Source: Sphingorhabdus sp. YGSMI21 (GTDB lineage Bacteria; Pseudomonadota; Alphaproteobacteria; Sphingomonadales; Sphingomonadaceae). Taken from it: DNA of 64,000 bases. A model generated the notes under the pieces. The model had not been told where the DNA came from and did no database searches. It was given only the letters and a program-made list of their open reading frames with translations. Made by a program: the position numbers and the translations under genes. The stretch is taken from contig NZ_CP022548.1 of the NCBI RefSeq assembly GCF_002776575.1, positions 2,557,001 through 2,621,000 of the forward strand, written 5' to 3'. Shown piece by piece: positions 34,232 to 43,514 of the stretch (within the stretch, counting starts at the first letter, position 1; the number at the start of each line of letters is the position of its first letter).

Positions 34232-35332
34232 TCAGGTCGATTCGTCCAGGAAGGCAGCAACGTCATCCAGATCGACGTCCTTGGCGAGGAAGGACTGACC
34301 GATACCGTTGGCAAGCAGGAAGGGCAGGGTACCGCCGCTCATTTTCTTGTCGTGCATCATATGGGCGACGAGCCGCTGGCCGGAAGCCCGCACCGAAGCG
34401 GTGGACAGGTCGTGTGGCAGATTGACCGCCTGCAAATGGGCTTTGACGCGCTCCGCATCCGCCGGATCGCAATGACCGCGGCGGACCGAATATGCAAAGG
34501 CCAGCGCCATGCCGGCAGCCACGGCTTCGCCATGGACCAGCTTGTCGGAAAAGCCCGTCTCGGCTTCCAGCGCGTGACCGAAAGTGTGCCCGAGATTGAG
34601 CAGGGCGCGACGCCCGCTGAGTTCCTTCTCGTCTTCGCCGACGATCTGGGCCTTGGCCCCTACGCTGTGGATGATCGCCTTGCTGAGAGCTTCCGGATCG
34701 CGGTTCAGGACCTTGCCGCCATTGGCTTCGCACCAGGCGAAGAAAGTGGCGTCGCTGATCAGGCCATATTTGACCACTTCGGCATAGCCGGCGCGCAATT
34801 CCCGGTCCGGCAGGCTGTTCAGCACGAGCGGGTCAATCAGCACGAAGCGTGGCTGGTTGAAACTGCCGATCAGGTTCTTGCCGGCTGAACTGTTGATCGC
34901 GGTCTTGCCGCCAACACTGCTGTCGACCTGCGCGAGCAGGCTGGTGGGGATCTGGACGAAGCCGCAGCCGCGCTTGACGATTGCCGCGGCAAAGCCGGTG
35001 AGATCACCGATAACGCCGCCACCGAGTGCCACCAGCGTATCGGAACGTTCAGCGCCTTCGGCCAAAAGCCAGTCGGTAACCAGTTCAAGCTGCCGCCAGC
35101 TCTTGCTCGATTCTCCGGCAAACAGGCTTTTGACGACAAGCGCGATCCCGCTTCCGGCAAAGGCTTGCTGCAATCGCGGCAGCAGATGCGCCTCGACATT
35201 TGCGTCCGTCAGGATGAACAGCCGCCGATTGCTGGCAAATTGCTGCAAATGCGTGGCGGCCTGATCCAGAGCCCCCGGCTCGACCAATATGGGATAGCTA
35301 TGTTCGCCAAGTTCGACGGTGATCTGGGTCAA
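34232..35332 (-). CDS. aroB: 3-dehydroquinate synthase
   Basis: AroB of 366 residues with the NAD-binding GGGVIGDLTGFAAA, the active-site QIPTSLLAQVDSSVGGKTAI, AGYAEVVKYGLI and the zinc ligands in LNLGHTFGHALE and VHGEAVAAGM. It converts DAHP to 3-dehydroquinate in the shikimate pathway. Its ATG overlaps the aroK stop (ATGA), an arrangement common in Alphaproteobacteria. Confidence 0.97.
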   Translation of the reverse strand: MTQITVELGEHSYPILVEPGALDQAATHLQQFASNRRLFILTDANVEAHLLPRLQQAFAGSGIALVVKSLFAGESSKSWRQLELVTDWLLAEGAERSDTLVALGGGVIGDLTGFAAAIVKRGCGFVQIPTSLLAQVDSSVGGKTAINSSAGKNLIGSFNQPRFVLIDPLVLNSLPDRELRAGYAEVVKYGLISDATFFAWCEANGGKVLNRDPEALSKAIIHSVGAKAQIVGEDEKELSGRRALLNLGHTFGHALEAETGFSDKLVHGEAVAAGMALAFAYSVRRGHCDPADAERVKAHLQAVNLPHDLSTASVRASGQRLVAHMMHDKKMSGGTLPFLLANGIGQSFLAKDVDLDDVAAFLDEST

Positions 35333-35904
35333 CGCTGTAATGCCTCGATTATCTTTTCAACGGTTATCTCATGGGGCGAATCATTGCCCGTGACATGGAT
35401 ATGCGCGGTGGCATAAACGGGATTCCGGACCGCTGCCAGTTCGGCCAATATCTTTGCCGGATCGCCGGTTTTCAGCAACGGTCTGGTGTTGCGGCGGGCG
35501 ACGCGCTTCACCAAAGTCTCCAGATCGGCATCCAGCCAGATGGAGATAGCCTTCTCGAGGATCAACGCGCGCGTTTCATCATTCATGAAGGCGCCGCCGC
35601 CAGTGGCGATAATCTGCCGTTCGCCCTCCATCAGCCGCGCGATGACGCGCCGTTCGCCGTCGCGGAAATAGTCCTCGCCGAAGCGGCTGAAGATTTCTTC
35701 AACCGTCAGTCCGGCGGCCTGTTCGATCTCCTCGTCGGCATCAACAAAACCGAGGCCCAGCCGTTTGGCCAGACGGCGGCCGACCGTCGTTTTGCCCACT
35801 CCCATCAACCCGACCAGCACAATCGGCTGATCCGGCACAAAATCCGGTGTTTCACCGGAATTTCCGTCTGATTTGTCGAAAGAGGCTTTTATGTTTTTGT
35901 CCAT
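35329..35904 (-). CDS. aroK: Shikimate kinase
   Basis: AroK of 191 residues with the P-loop GLMGVGKTTVGRRLAKRLG, the shikimate-binding FVDADEEIE and the GGGAFMNDETR loop, then RNTRPLL (lid arginine region). It phosphorylates shikimate at the 3-position with ATP. The start at 35904 (MDKNIKAS) gives a short hydrophilic extension before the P-loop; no strong ribosome site is visible. It is the first gene of the aroK-aroB pair and divergent from the small membrane gene at 35998. Confidence 0.95.
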   Translation of the reverse strand: MDKNIKASFDKSDGNSGETPDFVPDQPIVLVGLMGVGKTTVGRRLAKRLGLGFVDADEEIEQAAGLTVEEIFSRFGEDYFRDGERRVIARLMEGERQIIATGGGAFMNDETRALILEKAISIWLDADLETLVKRVARRNTRPLLKTGDPAKILAELAAVRNPVYATAHIHVTGNDSPHEITVEKIIEALQR

Positions 35905-35997
35905 TGGGGCAAAGGCTATACAAGGGTTGGCTACGGGTGCAAATTCCAATGCTGGCTATGCTAGTTTTTTAACTGTTTGAAAGATTGAGTTACATCG

Positions 35998-36132
35998 ATG
36001 CCGCGTCAGTTGGTTTTTCTAATTTTGTTTGTTGCAATCCTGATCGGTGCGGCACTGGCCCTTGCTTCGATGGATGTCGAACAACCACTGCAACCGGTTG
36101 AAAAGCCGGTAATTGGTGACGATCTGCAATAA
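35998..36132 (+). CDS. Small single-span membrane protein (44 residues)
   Basis: The short frame ATG(35998) to TAA(36130-36132) encodes MPRQLVFLILFVAILIGAAL followed by a short acidic tail with VEQPLQPVEKPVIGDDLQ. A Pro-Arg-Gln start, one 18-20 residue hydrophobic helix and a periplasmic-type tail suggest a small inner membrane protein. It ends one base before the ATG of the 36134 gene, so the two are probably co-translated. No family is recognised. Confidence 0.6.
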   Translation: MPRQLVFLILFVAILIGAALALASMDVEQPLQPVEKPVIGDDLQ

Positions 36133-36133
36133 G

Positions 36134-37996
36134 ATGAATATGCGGATCAAGCATATTTCTTTGGCCGCTGTCAGTCTCGGCGCGCTCTTTGCGGCGATTC
36201 CGGTCTTGGGACAGAATTCTCCGGAATCGCTCCTGCCTCCTGGATTTGGCGAGCCCGCTCCTGCTCCCACCCCGGCCCCAAGGCCCACGCCTCCAAGTCT
36301 TCCGACACCCGCCCCTGCACCGATTCCGGCGCGGCCGGTCTCTCCTCCCGCAAGTCAGCCCTCCGGCGACGCCGCCGAGGACCGGAATGTAGAGGAAACC
36401 GATCTGGATCGGTCCTTACTGGCGCTGGACGAGAATGGGGAACTCGATCTGAACGCGTTGGATGACGCGCTCCAGCCCCAATATACCCTGTCCGCAGGCG
36501 AGCGGCGGTCGATGACGGAAATCGGCGTTCTGACTCCTAAATATAACGGTCTGCCAAAAGACGCTTTCGGACAAGAGGGCGGGCAATATCTGACCAATTT
36601 GATCAGAAACCTTCATGGTCCAATCATTTCCCGTTGGGGTTCCATATTGCTTCGCCGCACGCTGCTCAGCAAGGTTGTCAGTCCTGAAAATGTAAATCCG
36701 GCGGACTGGGCCGCCGAACGTGCCTGGCGGCTGTTGCTCATGGGTGAAGCCGATGCTGCCCGTTCGCTGGTTTTGAAGGTGGATGGTGGCAACTATACAC
36801 CACGCCTTTACGAGGTGGCGATGCAGGCGCATCTGGCGACGGCCGACCCTGCTGGCATCTGCCCGCTGGTAGACGGGGGGGCTCGGGTCAGCGATGCGCC
36901 GACTTGGATCATGTTCCGGCCGATATGCGCTTCTCTCACCGGGGAGCAGAGCCGTGCGACCAGCCTTTTGCAACAGGCAAGGCGCGACAAGATTGCGACA
37001 GGCATTGATTATCTGCTTGCTGAAAAGACAATTGGTGCCGGGTTCGAAGGTCGGCGCGCTGTGACCATTCTTTGGGATGATATAGAATATTTCAACAACT
37101 GGCGCTTCGGCCTGGGCGCTGCGACCGGTGTTGAACCGCCGGATCGTCTATATGCACAGGCCGGACGCCATGTGCAGGGCTGGCGCGCGCGAGCACCAAT
37201 GCTTTCGATCGATTCCCGGATGAAAGCAGCTGATATCGCCGCCGCGATCGGAGTATTCTCGAACCAGGCGATGATTGATCTGTACGCCGCTGCCTATGAT
37301 GATCCGGAGACCGGTGATGACCGGAAGGCGCTGGCTTCGACATTGCGTCAAGCTTATACCAACGACACCGCACAATCTCGGCTCGATGCAATGCGCGATC
37401 TTTGGGGACGCTCCAACGGCTCGCTTACCCGATATTCCGCAAAGATATTGACCGCCCGTGCTGCAGCAAAAATCCCTCCCTCAGCCGCGCTGGGCGACGA
37501 GAGTGCCGATCTAATCGCTTCGATGCTTTCTGCGGGTCTTGACCGTAGCGCCGCACGATGGGCCGATATCGTCGATCAAGGGAGCGACGGCTGGGCGCTT
37601 TTGGTTGTTGCAACCCCGACGAGAGCGGCACCCGTCACCTATGATGCGCTGGATGATTTTGGCGGCAATGATGAGAGTGACGGGCAATTACGCAGCAAAT
37701 TCCTGCTGGCTGCGGTCGCTGGACTGGGCAAAGCGGACCAACAGACCATTGACGAATTTGCGGCTGACCTGGATTTGAACCTGGGGCGCACCACGAAGTG
37801 GACGAGGGCGATCCAGTCTGCCGCGCGGCGCGGCCAGTCGGGAACGGTGGCATTGCTTGCCGCGGTTGGCATGCAAGGCCGCGACTGGAGCGCCATGTCG
37901 CCGTTGCATCTGTTTCACATCACGCAAAGCCTGAAGCAGGTCGGCTTGGAGCCAGAAGCGCGGATGATTGCAGCCGAAGCCCTGACGCGGACCTAG
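36134..37996 (+). CDS. Hypothetical periplasmic protein with Pro-rich region
   Basis: This protein of 620 residues has a signal peptide (AAVSLGALFAAIPVLG). A Pro/Ala-rich stretch (about 30-80) is followed by a long helical, repeat-like body with many Ala-Leu helices, resembling TPR or Sel1-type superhelices without a clear consensus. No catalytic motif is seen. The start at 36134 is set by the preceding small gene and the signal peptide; 36113 would overlap that gene. It lies between aroK and xerD. A periplasmic scaffold role is possible, but function is unknown. Confidence 0.65.
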   Translation: MNMRIKHISLAAVSLGALFAAIPVLGQNSPESLLPPGFGEPAPAPTPAPRPTPPSLPTPAPAPIPARPVSPPASQPSGDAAEDRNVEETDLDRSLLALDENGELDLNALDDALQPQYTLSAGERRSMTEIGVLTPKYNGLPKDAFGQEGGQYLTNLIRNLHGPIISRWGSILLRRTLLSKVVSPENVNPADWAAERAWRLLLMGEADAARSLVLKVDGGNYTPRLYEVAMQAHLATADPAGICPLVDGGARVSDAPTWIMFRPICASLTGEQSRATSLLQQARRDKIATGIDYLLAEKTIGAGFEGRRAVTILWDDIEYFNNWRFGLGAATGVEPPDRLYAQAGRHVQGWRARAPMLSIDSRMKAADIAAAIGVFSNQAMIDLYAAAYDDPETGDDRKALASTLRQAYTNDTAQSRLDAMRDLWGRSNGSLTRYSAKILTARAAAKIPPSAALGDESADLIASMLSAGLDRSAARWADIVDQGSDGWALLVVATPTRAAPVTYDALDDFGGNDESDGQLRSKFLLAAVAGLGKADQQTIDEFAADLDLNLGRTTKWTRAIQSAARRGQSGTVALLAAVGMQGRDWSAMSPLHLFHITQSLKQVGLEPEARMIAAEALTRT

Positions 37997-38035
37997 GCTT
38001 TGCTTTGACCACGATCAGGTCTATTCGGGCATGTT

Positions 38036-38932
38036 ATGAGCGATGATGCCAATCTGATCGAACGATTTCTGGAGATGCTTGTGGCGGAAGCCGGTGCATC
38101 GCAACACACTTTATCGGCTTATCGCACAGATCTGCAGCAAGCATCGGAATTGACCGGCGGACGATTGTCCAGCGCGAATCGCGAAATGATCACGAGATTG
38201 CCGTCCCACTGGCGCAAGCTGCAGAATAGCACGGTGGCCCGGAAATCTTCCAGCCTGCGGCGCTTCTTCGGCTTTCTCGTGGAGGAAGGCTTTCGCGTCG
38301 ATGATCCTTCCGATGCTCTTCCGACGCCGGGACTTGTCCGGTCCTTGCCGAAGACCCTGTCGCACGCCGAGGTCGCGGCATTGTTCCAGCTGATTGCGGA
38401 TGGGTTGAAGAGCGAACCAGTCAAACCGTCGGTGGTCAGGCTTTCCGCGATTATGGAACTGCTTTATGGCTCTGGGCTCAGGGCAAGCGAACTTGTCGGT
38501 TTGCAGCGATCAGCGATTGTCGGCGACAAGCCCTTTCTGATCATTAGGGGCAAAGGCGACAAGGAACGGCTGGTGCCGATTTCCCATCAGGCCCGGAGCG
38601 CCGTCCGACGGTGGGCTGAACTTGTTGATTCCCGGGAGAAATGGCTTTTTCCTTCGCGAACGGGCCATATCAGTCGGGTCAGGCTGTTCCAGATCATCAA
38701 GGATCACGCTGCCCGGTCCGGGATAAACCCCACGAAGATCAGTCCGCATGTATTGCGCCATGCTTTTGCTACTCATTTGTTGGAGGGTGGTGCAGACTTG
38801 CGGGCCTTGCAGACGCTGCTCGGGCACAGTGACATAAGCACCACGCAAATCTATACGCATATCGACAGTGCCCGTCTGGTTGAATTGGTGAATAATCGTC
38901 ATCCATTGAACCAGCTGGATCTCGCGCGTTGA
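38036..38932 (+). CDS. xerD: Site-specific tyrosine recombinase XerD
   Basis: The recombinase of 298 residues has an N-terminal SAM-like core-binding domain (MLVAEAGASQHTLSAYRTDL). The catalytic domain has RASELVGL (first Arg), the HxxR pair in SPHVLRHAFATHLLEGGADL, and LGHSDISTTQIYTHID with the nucleophile Tyr. The LGHSDISTTQIYTHI block is closer to XerD than XerC. With XerC it resolves chromosome dimers at dif. It is a housekeeping copy beside accA, not a phage or integron integrase. Confidence 0.9.
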   Translation: MSDDANLIERFLEMLVAEAGASQHTLSAYRTDLQQASELTGGRLSSANREMITRLPSHWRKLQNSTVARKSSSLRRFFGFLVEEGFRVDDPSDALPTPGLVRSLPKTLSHAEVAALFQLIADGLKSEPVKPSVVRLSAIMELLYGSGLRASELVGLQRSAIVGDKPFLIIRGKGDKERLVPISHQARSAVRRWAELVDSREKWLFPSRTGHISRVRLFQIIKDHAARSGINPTKISPHVLRHAFATHLLEGGADLRALQTLLGHSDISTTQIYTHIDSARLVELVNNRHPLNQLDLAR

Positions 38933-38963
38933 CGTTTTGCCTGTCCGGTTCTAACTCGTTTTC

Positions 38964-39911
38964 ATGACATCTTATCTCGATTTTGAAAAACCGATCGCCG
39001 CCCTGGAAGCCCGAATTCTGGAACTCAGGGATACGGCTGACGAAGGCTCTCTTGATATCGAAACGGAAATCGAGAAGCTGCAGGTCAAATCTGCCAAAAT
39101 GTTGAGCGACACTTATGCGAAATTGTCGCCTTGGCAAAAGACGCAGGTCGCGCGTCATCCGGAGCGTCCGCATTTCAAGGATTTTACCGCGGGTCTGTTC
39201 GACGAGTTCATTCCGCTCGGCGGTGACCGGAATTTTGGTGACGATCAAGCCATCATTGGCGGCTTCGCCCGATTGGGAGACCGCCGACTGGTAGTGATTG
39301 GCCATGAAAAGGGTGATAATACCGAAAGCCGCTTGCGGCATAATTTCGGGATGGGCAAACCGGAGGGATATCGCAAGGCGATCCGCCTGATGGATATGGC
39401 GGATCGTTTCTCGCTTCCCGTCCTGACGCTGGTTGATACATCCGGGGCTTTCCCAGGCGTGTCGGCCGAAGAACGGGGGCAGGCCGAAGCTATCGCTCGT
39501 TCAACAGAAAAATGCCTTTCGCTCGGCGTTCCCATGGTGGCCATCATCGTCGGTGAAGGCGGCTCTGGTGGTGCTGTTGCTTTGGCTGCGGCGGAAAGAG
39601 TGCTGATGTTCGAGCATGCTGTTTATTCCGTCATTTCTCCGGAAGGCTGCGCCTCAATTCTCTGGCGCACGGGAGACAAGGCCGATGTCGCCGCAGATGC
39701 CATGCAGATCACGGCGCAGAATCTCAAGAAACTGGGCGTTGTCGACCGGATCGTCGACGAGCCGGTAGGTGGCGCGCACCGCAACCGGACCCTGGCTATC
39801 GCATCGCTTGGTCGGGCGATTGAGGAAGAGTTTGAGCAGCTCGGAAAGCTTGATCGCGAAGAGCTGAGGCGGCTGCGGCGCGAGAAATTCCTGGAAATCG
39901 GGGCGCTTTGA
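38964..39911 (+). CDS. accA: Acetyl-CoA carboxylase carboxyltransferase subunit alpha
   Basis: AccA of 315 residues starts with the coiled-coil N-terminus ([18 protein letters not shown]). It contains [20 protein letters not shown], the [18 protein letters not shown] block, and the oxyanion-hole region [18 protein letters not shown] then [11 protein letters not shown]. With AccD it transfers carboxyl from carboxybiotin to acetyl-CoA in fatty acid synthesis. It lies 31 bp after xerD on the same strand. Confidence 0.97.
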   Translation: MTSYLDFEKPIAALEARILELRDTADEGSLDIETEIEKLQVKSAKMLSDTYAKLSPWQKTQVARHPERPHFKDFTAGLFDEFIPLGGDRNFGDDQAIIGGFARLGDRRLVVIGHEKGDNTESRLRHNFGMGKPEGYRKAIRLMDMADRFSLPVLTLVDTSGAFPGVSAEERGQAEAIARSTEKCLSLGVPMVAIIVGEGGSGGAVALAAAERVLMFEHAVYSVISPEGCASILWRTGDKADVAADAMQITAQNLKKLGVVDRIVDEPVGGAHRNRTLAIASLGRAIEEEFEQLGKLDREELRRLRREKFLEIGAL

Positions 39912-40022
39912 GCAAGAGAATGTAGGTTCTGCGTCGTTCACGGCGTACGAAACGTCATTTTACAAGAGGAACTCTTTACCAGTTGATCAGTTCTTATACA
40001 CTGCGACCATGAGGAGCTGGAT

Positions 40023-41522
40023 ATGAGACAATTTTCGACAAAACTAATGAGTGCTGCTGGCGTTATTGCGCTCGTCGCTTGCACAGGTAGCGGTGCGGAC
40101 GCCGGTGCTGTCAACTCGGCGGGCAGCCAGGCTGGCGAGGCGCGGTCGATTTCGGCGGCGGAAAAACAGAAAGGCGCGGAAGCCCATCCGCAATTGCTGG
40201 AGGAATTCGGCGGCGCATATACAGGACCACAGGTCGGCTATGTTGTCGGCGTGGGACAAAATATAGCCGTCCAGTCAGGGCTCGGCAACGCGCGAAGCGA
40301 TTTCACCGTTACGCTGTTGAACAGTCCAGTAAACAACGCATTCGCGATTCCGGGAGGTTATGTCTATCTTACCCGGCAGTTGATGGCGTTGATGAACGAT
40401 GAAGCAGAAATGGCTGGCGTTCTCGGACATGAAGTTGGTCATGTTGCCGCGCGGCATAGTGAAAAACGCCAGAAAGCAGCGACGCGGAACAGCATTTTGG
40501 GGGTTTTGGGCCAAATCGGCTCGCAGATATTGTTGGGGGATTCCTCGCTCGGCCGCATTGGCCAGGAAATTTTCGGGACCGGCAGCCAGCTTCTGACGCT
40601 GAAATATTCCCGCAAGCAGGAATATGAGGCGGACGATCTGGGTATCCGCTATCTGGCATCGGCCGGATATGATCCGCAGGCCCTGTCATCCATGCTATAT
40701 TCGCTGGCAGCACAATCCGCGATCGACGCGCGCGCGGCCGGCCGCGATGCCCGGAGCGCCCCCGAATGGGCCAGCACCCATCCCGACCCGGCACGCCGGG
40801 TGACGCGTGCGGCGACCAATGCAAGCAAGCTGACCCGCAGCGGCGGGGTCCGCAACCGCGACCAGTTTCTGCAAAATCTCGATGGTATTCTCTACGGCGA
40901 TGATCCGAAGCAGGGGGTGATCGAGGGGAACAGCTTCCTCCACCGCGATCTCAAGCTGAAATTCACCGTCCCGAACGGCTTCTCGATGCAAAATGGCGCG
41001 CGCGCGGTCTCGATCTCGGGCTCCGGCGGGCAAGGCCAGTTTACCACCGGCGCCTATAACGGGAATATGACCAGCTATATCGATACGGCGTTCAAGAGCC
41101 TTGCGGGCGAAGGAAAAACCATAGCCTATGGCAATATCGAGAGAACCACGGTCAACGGGCTGCCTGCAGCTTATGCAATGGCGCGGGTGGACAGCAGCAA
41201 TGGCCAGGTCGATGTGACCGTATTTGCTTATGAATTTTCAAAAAGCAGCGCGTTTCATTTTGCCACGATCGCCCCGGCCGGAAGCGCCGCGGTCTTCTCG
41301 CCCATGTATCAGAGTATCAACCGGCTTTCCGCCAATGAGGCTGCCGCAATCCGGTCCCGCAAGGTTGATGTCGTCACGGTGAAAAGCGGCGACACGATCT
41401 CGAGCCTTTCGTCGCGCATGGCCTATAGCAATTATCAGCAGGACCGGTTCCTGGTGCTGAATCGGCTAAACGCGAATGACGGGTTGCGCGTCGGTCAGAA
41501 GGTGAAGATCATCACTTATTGA
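40023..41522 (+). CDS. M48-family metalloprotease lipoprotein with C-terminal LysM domain
   Basis: The protein of 499 residues has a lipoprotein signal (LMSAAGVIALVAC). A Zn-peptidase domain of the M48 (BepA/LoiP-like) type has LGHEVGHVAARHSEKRQ (HExxH) and the glutamate ligand in QEYEADDLGIRYLA. A middle domain follows, then a C-terminal LysM (VVTVKSGDTISSLSSRM) ending VGQKVKIITY. M48 lipoproteins of this type degrade or mature outer-membrane proteins in the periplasm. LysM would tether the enzyme to peptidoglycan. Confidence 0.88.
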   Translation: MRQFSTKLMSAAGVIALVACTGSGADAGAVNSAGSQAGEARSISAAEKQKGAEAHPQLLEEFGGAYTGPQVGYVVGVGQNIAVQSGLGNARSDFTVTLLNSPVNNAFAIPGGYVYLTRQLMALMNDEAEMAGVLGHEVGHVAARHSEKRQKAATRNSILGVLGQIGSQILLGDSSLGRIGQEIFGTGSQLLTLKYSRKQEYEADDLGIRYLASAGYDPQALSSMLYSLAAQSAIDARAAGRDARSAPEWASTHPDPARRVTRAATNASKLTRSGGVRNRDQFLQNLDGILYGDDPKQGVIEGNSFLHRDLKLKFTVPNGFSMQNGARAVSISGSGGQGQFTTGAYNGNMTSYIDTAFKSLAGEGKTIAYGNIERTTVNGLPAAYAMARVDSSNGQVDVTVFAYEFSKSSAFHFATIAPAGSAAVFSPMYQSINRLSANEAAAIRSRKVDVVTVKSGDTISSLSSRMAYSNYQQDRFLVLNRLNANDGLRVGQKVKIITY

Positions 41523-41577
41523 TCGCCACGTGCCGGCTGATGCCGACTTATTGCGTCAAGCTGGTTTCTTCGGGCAC

Positions 41578-41608
41578 AAAAAAAGACGGCAGCCGCAAGG
41601 CTGCCGTC
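41578..41608 (-). terminator. Rho-independent terminator of the Flp pilin gene
   Basis: GACGGCAGCC-GCAA-GGCTGCCGTC (41585-41608) is a perfect 10-bp stem. On the minus strand it is followed by seven T. It lies 24 bp downstream of the pilin stop at 41633 and probably also limits read-through from the M48 gene. Confidence 0.85.
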
Positions 41609-41632
41609 CTCTTTGCTTGGTTAATCCGAAGA

Positions 41633-41797
41633 TTAGCCAGCCATCGAGTTATCGACTTCTTTGAAGGTGTTGCTGAGGGTGTTACCCAGCTGACCCATTG
41701 CAACGATGGCTGCAACAGCGATCAGAGCAGCAATCAGGCCATATTCAATAGCCGTTGCGCCTTCTTCATTCTTGAACATTTTACGTACGAATTTCAT
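41633..41797 (-). CDS. Flp-family type IVb pilin
   Basis: The protein has 54 residues: a short basic leader (MKFVRKMFKNEEG) and the Flp processing motif G-ATAIEYGLIAALIAVAAIV with Glu at +5 and Tyr at +6. A start at 41797 has AGGAGA upstream; the longer frame from 41827 is not needed. Flp pilins form Tad pili for surface adhesion. No tad genes are in the window, so export would depend on a locus elsewhere. Confidence 0.85.
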   Translation of the reverse strand: MKFVRKMFKNEEGATAIEYGLIAALIAVAAIVAMGQLGNTLSNTFKEVDNSMAG

Positions 41798-41910
41798 GTC
41801 TGGTCTCCTAGATTTGACAAACTTCACTTACCCTATTGGATCCAATTCACATCCAATGTTCAACAACTTAAACCAAAAACCTTACCAAGATTTTAAGTCC
41901 GAAAACACAA

Positions 41911-42084
41911 TTACGAAACGTCGGTTACCTCGTTGGCAACGTCATCCCACATACCGACCGTCCTGTTGGCGACACCGGCAATCGAAACAAGCACGGTCAG
42001 TGCTATGAGAGCCAGTATCAATCCATATTCAACAGCCGTTGCGCCCTTGTCGGAAAGATATATTTTTTTCAAAAAATCAAACAT
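41911..42084 (-). CDS. Second Flp-family type IVb pilin
   Basis: The frame is too short for most gene callers: ATG at 42084 to TAA at 41911-41913. The 57-residue product begins MFDFLKKIYLSDKGATAVEY. It has the Flp motif G-ATAVEYGLILALIAL with Glu +5 and Tyr +6, then a hydrophobic helix and a short acidic tail (GMWDDVANEVTDVS). It is tandem with the pilin at 41633 but diverged, so a minor pilin or pseudopilin is possible. GAGAGAC precedes the start. Confidence 0.75.
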   Translation of the reverse strand: MFDFLKKIYLSDKGATAVEYGLILALIALTVLVSIAGVANRTVGMWDDVANEVTDVS

Positions 42085-42176
42085 GTCTCTCTCAACGCGG
42101 ATAAAGTTCTGCTAAGTCGTGAACATCCCCCGTTTCACAGAAATGGATTAACAAAATCCTTACATCGCATAAAATA

Positions 42177-42599
42177 ATGGAAAAAATCCCGACATTGCTG
42201 TTTGTCGTCGCCGCTGCACTGGTCGACCGGAATGGCAGAATTCTGGTGCAGAAGCGCCCCGAAGGCAAGCCGATGGCGGGGCTCTGGGAGTTTCCCGGCG
42301 GCAAGGTTGAAAGAGGCGAGACTCCGGAGACGGCCTTGGTGCGCGAGCTGAAAGAAGAGCTGGGCATAGATGTCGACGAAGCGGATCTGGAACCCGTAGC
42401 GTTCGCCAGCGAAGCCCTGGGAGACCGGCATCTGATCCTCCTCCTTTATAAGAGCCGAACCTGGGCCGGGGATGTTCGCAATGCGGAGTCGCAGGATGTG
42501 CAATGGCTGGAGATAGATGTCATTCGCGAATTACCGATGCCGCCAGCCGATGGCCCGCTGGTTCAGAAATTATCGGAAAGTCTCGGCAATCCGGCCTAG
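42177..42599 (+). CDS. mutT: MutT-type (d)NTP pyrophosphohydrolase (Nudix)
   Basis: The protein of 140 residues has a complete Nudix box (GGKVERGETPETALVRELKEELGID) with the invariant Gly, Glu and REUxEE residues, plus KRPEGKPMAGLWEFPGG, typical of MutT. It removes 8-oxo-dGTP from the nucleotide pool. Its stop overlaps the stop of the convergent methyltransferase gene by four bases. Confidence 0.9.
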   Translation: MEKIPTLLFVVAAALVDRNGRILVQKRPEGKPMAGLWEFPGGKVERGETPETALVRELKEELGIDVDEADLEPVAFASEALGDRHLILLLYKSRTWAGDVRNAESQDVQWLEIDVIRELPMPPADGPLVQKLSESLGNPA

Positions 42600-43474
42600 C
42601 CGTCTGGCTGGCGCTTGCCTTTCCCCGCAAGGGTCGTGCTAAGCGATACCTGGCCGCTTCCCCGGCGTGCCGGTTTTGGCTGGTCGGGATGGGGTGCCCA
42701 GGCGCAAAGATAGAGTAGAGTGACGCTTTCCGCGAACTTCCCGTCGGCTGCGGCCTGTGCCCGGAACAGCGACAACACTTTTTTATAAACTTTACGTCCG
42801 ATCGAGGAGAGCCCGCCGGAGAGTATATTGCTCCCCCCGACATCCCTTATGTCCGAGATGAGACGCCCGAGTTCCGAATAGTTCAGACGCAATTGGTCGC
42901 TGTCGGCAACCGGCATTGTCAGGCCCGCACGGGCCATGAGATCACCAGCCGTTCGTACGTCGATCTGCGGGTGGATATGGGACGAAACCCGGTCTTCCTC
43001 GGCCGCCATCAATATCGATTTCAGCGATGTGAAGCTCTCTGCACAGACAAGGGCCGCCAGCATCAGACCATCTGGGACCAAAATCCTGCGGCTCAGAACA
43101 AGCGCACCTGGCAGGTCATTGACGGTATCGAGCGAACCGATGTTGATGATCAGGTCAAAACTGTGATCGGCAAAGGGCAGGCGATCATCATCGCAGATCA
43201 CGCCGCCCTGCGCGCGCGCCAGCAGGGAACTGGAATCCGCGGATAATACCGTCATGCCCCGCGCTCGCAGCTCGTCTTCGAGCTGTCGCGCGGGCAGGCC
43301 GATTACCAGTGCTCGCCGAAAGTCGCGCTTCACGACATCAAGTCGTTCCAGAATTTCCTCGGCCATGATCCGCGAAAAGAAATCGTCACCCTTTGCCCGC
43401 GCATAGGCGCGATCGCGGACGATACGGCGCCGTTTGCGATCAAAAATTTCGCTATGGTTGACTGTATCGGTCAT
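42596..43474 (-). CDS. SAM-dependent methyltransferase (BioC/NDUFAF5-like)
   Basis: The protein of 292 residues starts with IFDRKRRRIVRDRAYARAKG, typical of the NDUFAF5/BioC-like group. It has a class I MTase fold: ALVIGLPARQLEDELRARG as motif I (variant), DRLPFADHSFDLIINIGSLD, a motif IV/post I region, then LSRRILVPDGLMLAALVCAES. The Gly-rich motif I is less regular than usual. The eukaryotic homologue hydroxylates an arginine of a complex I subunit; the bacterial role is unsettled. It is divergent from comF. Confidence 0.8.
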   Translation of the reverse strand: MTDTVNHSEIFDRKRRRIVRDRAYARAKGDDFFSRIMAEEILERLDVVKRDFRRALVIGLPARQLEDELRARGMTVLSADSSSLLARAQGGVICDDDRLPFADHSFDLIINIGSLDTVNDLPGALVLSRRILVPDGLMLAALVCAESFTSLKSILMAAEEDRVSSHIHPQIDVRTAGDLMARAGLTMPVADSDQLRLNYSELGRLISDIRDVGGSNILSGGLSSIGRKVYKKVLSLFRAQAAADGKFAESVTLLYLCAWAPHPDQPKPARRGSGQVSLSTTLAGKGKRQPDG

Positions 43475-43514
43475 AGGGTCTTGCGGCTTTAGGAGCGCCC
43501 GCCAAAAAGATCAA

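Noticed and set aside
38036..38932. Phage or island integrase
   Set aside because: The protein matches housekeeping XerD and sits in a core-gene context with accA; no phage genes are nearby.
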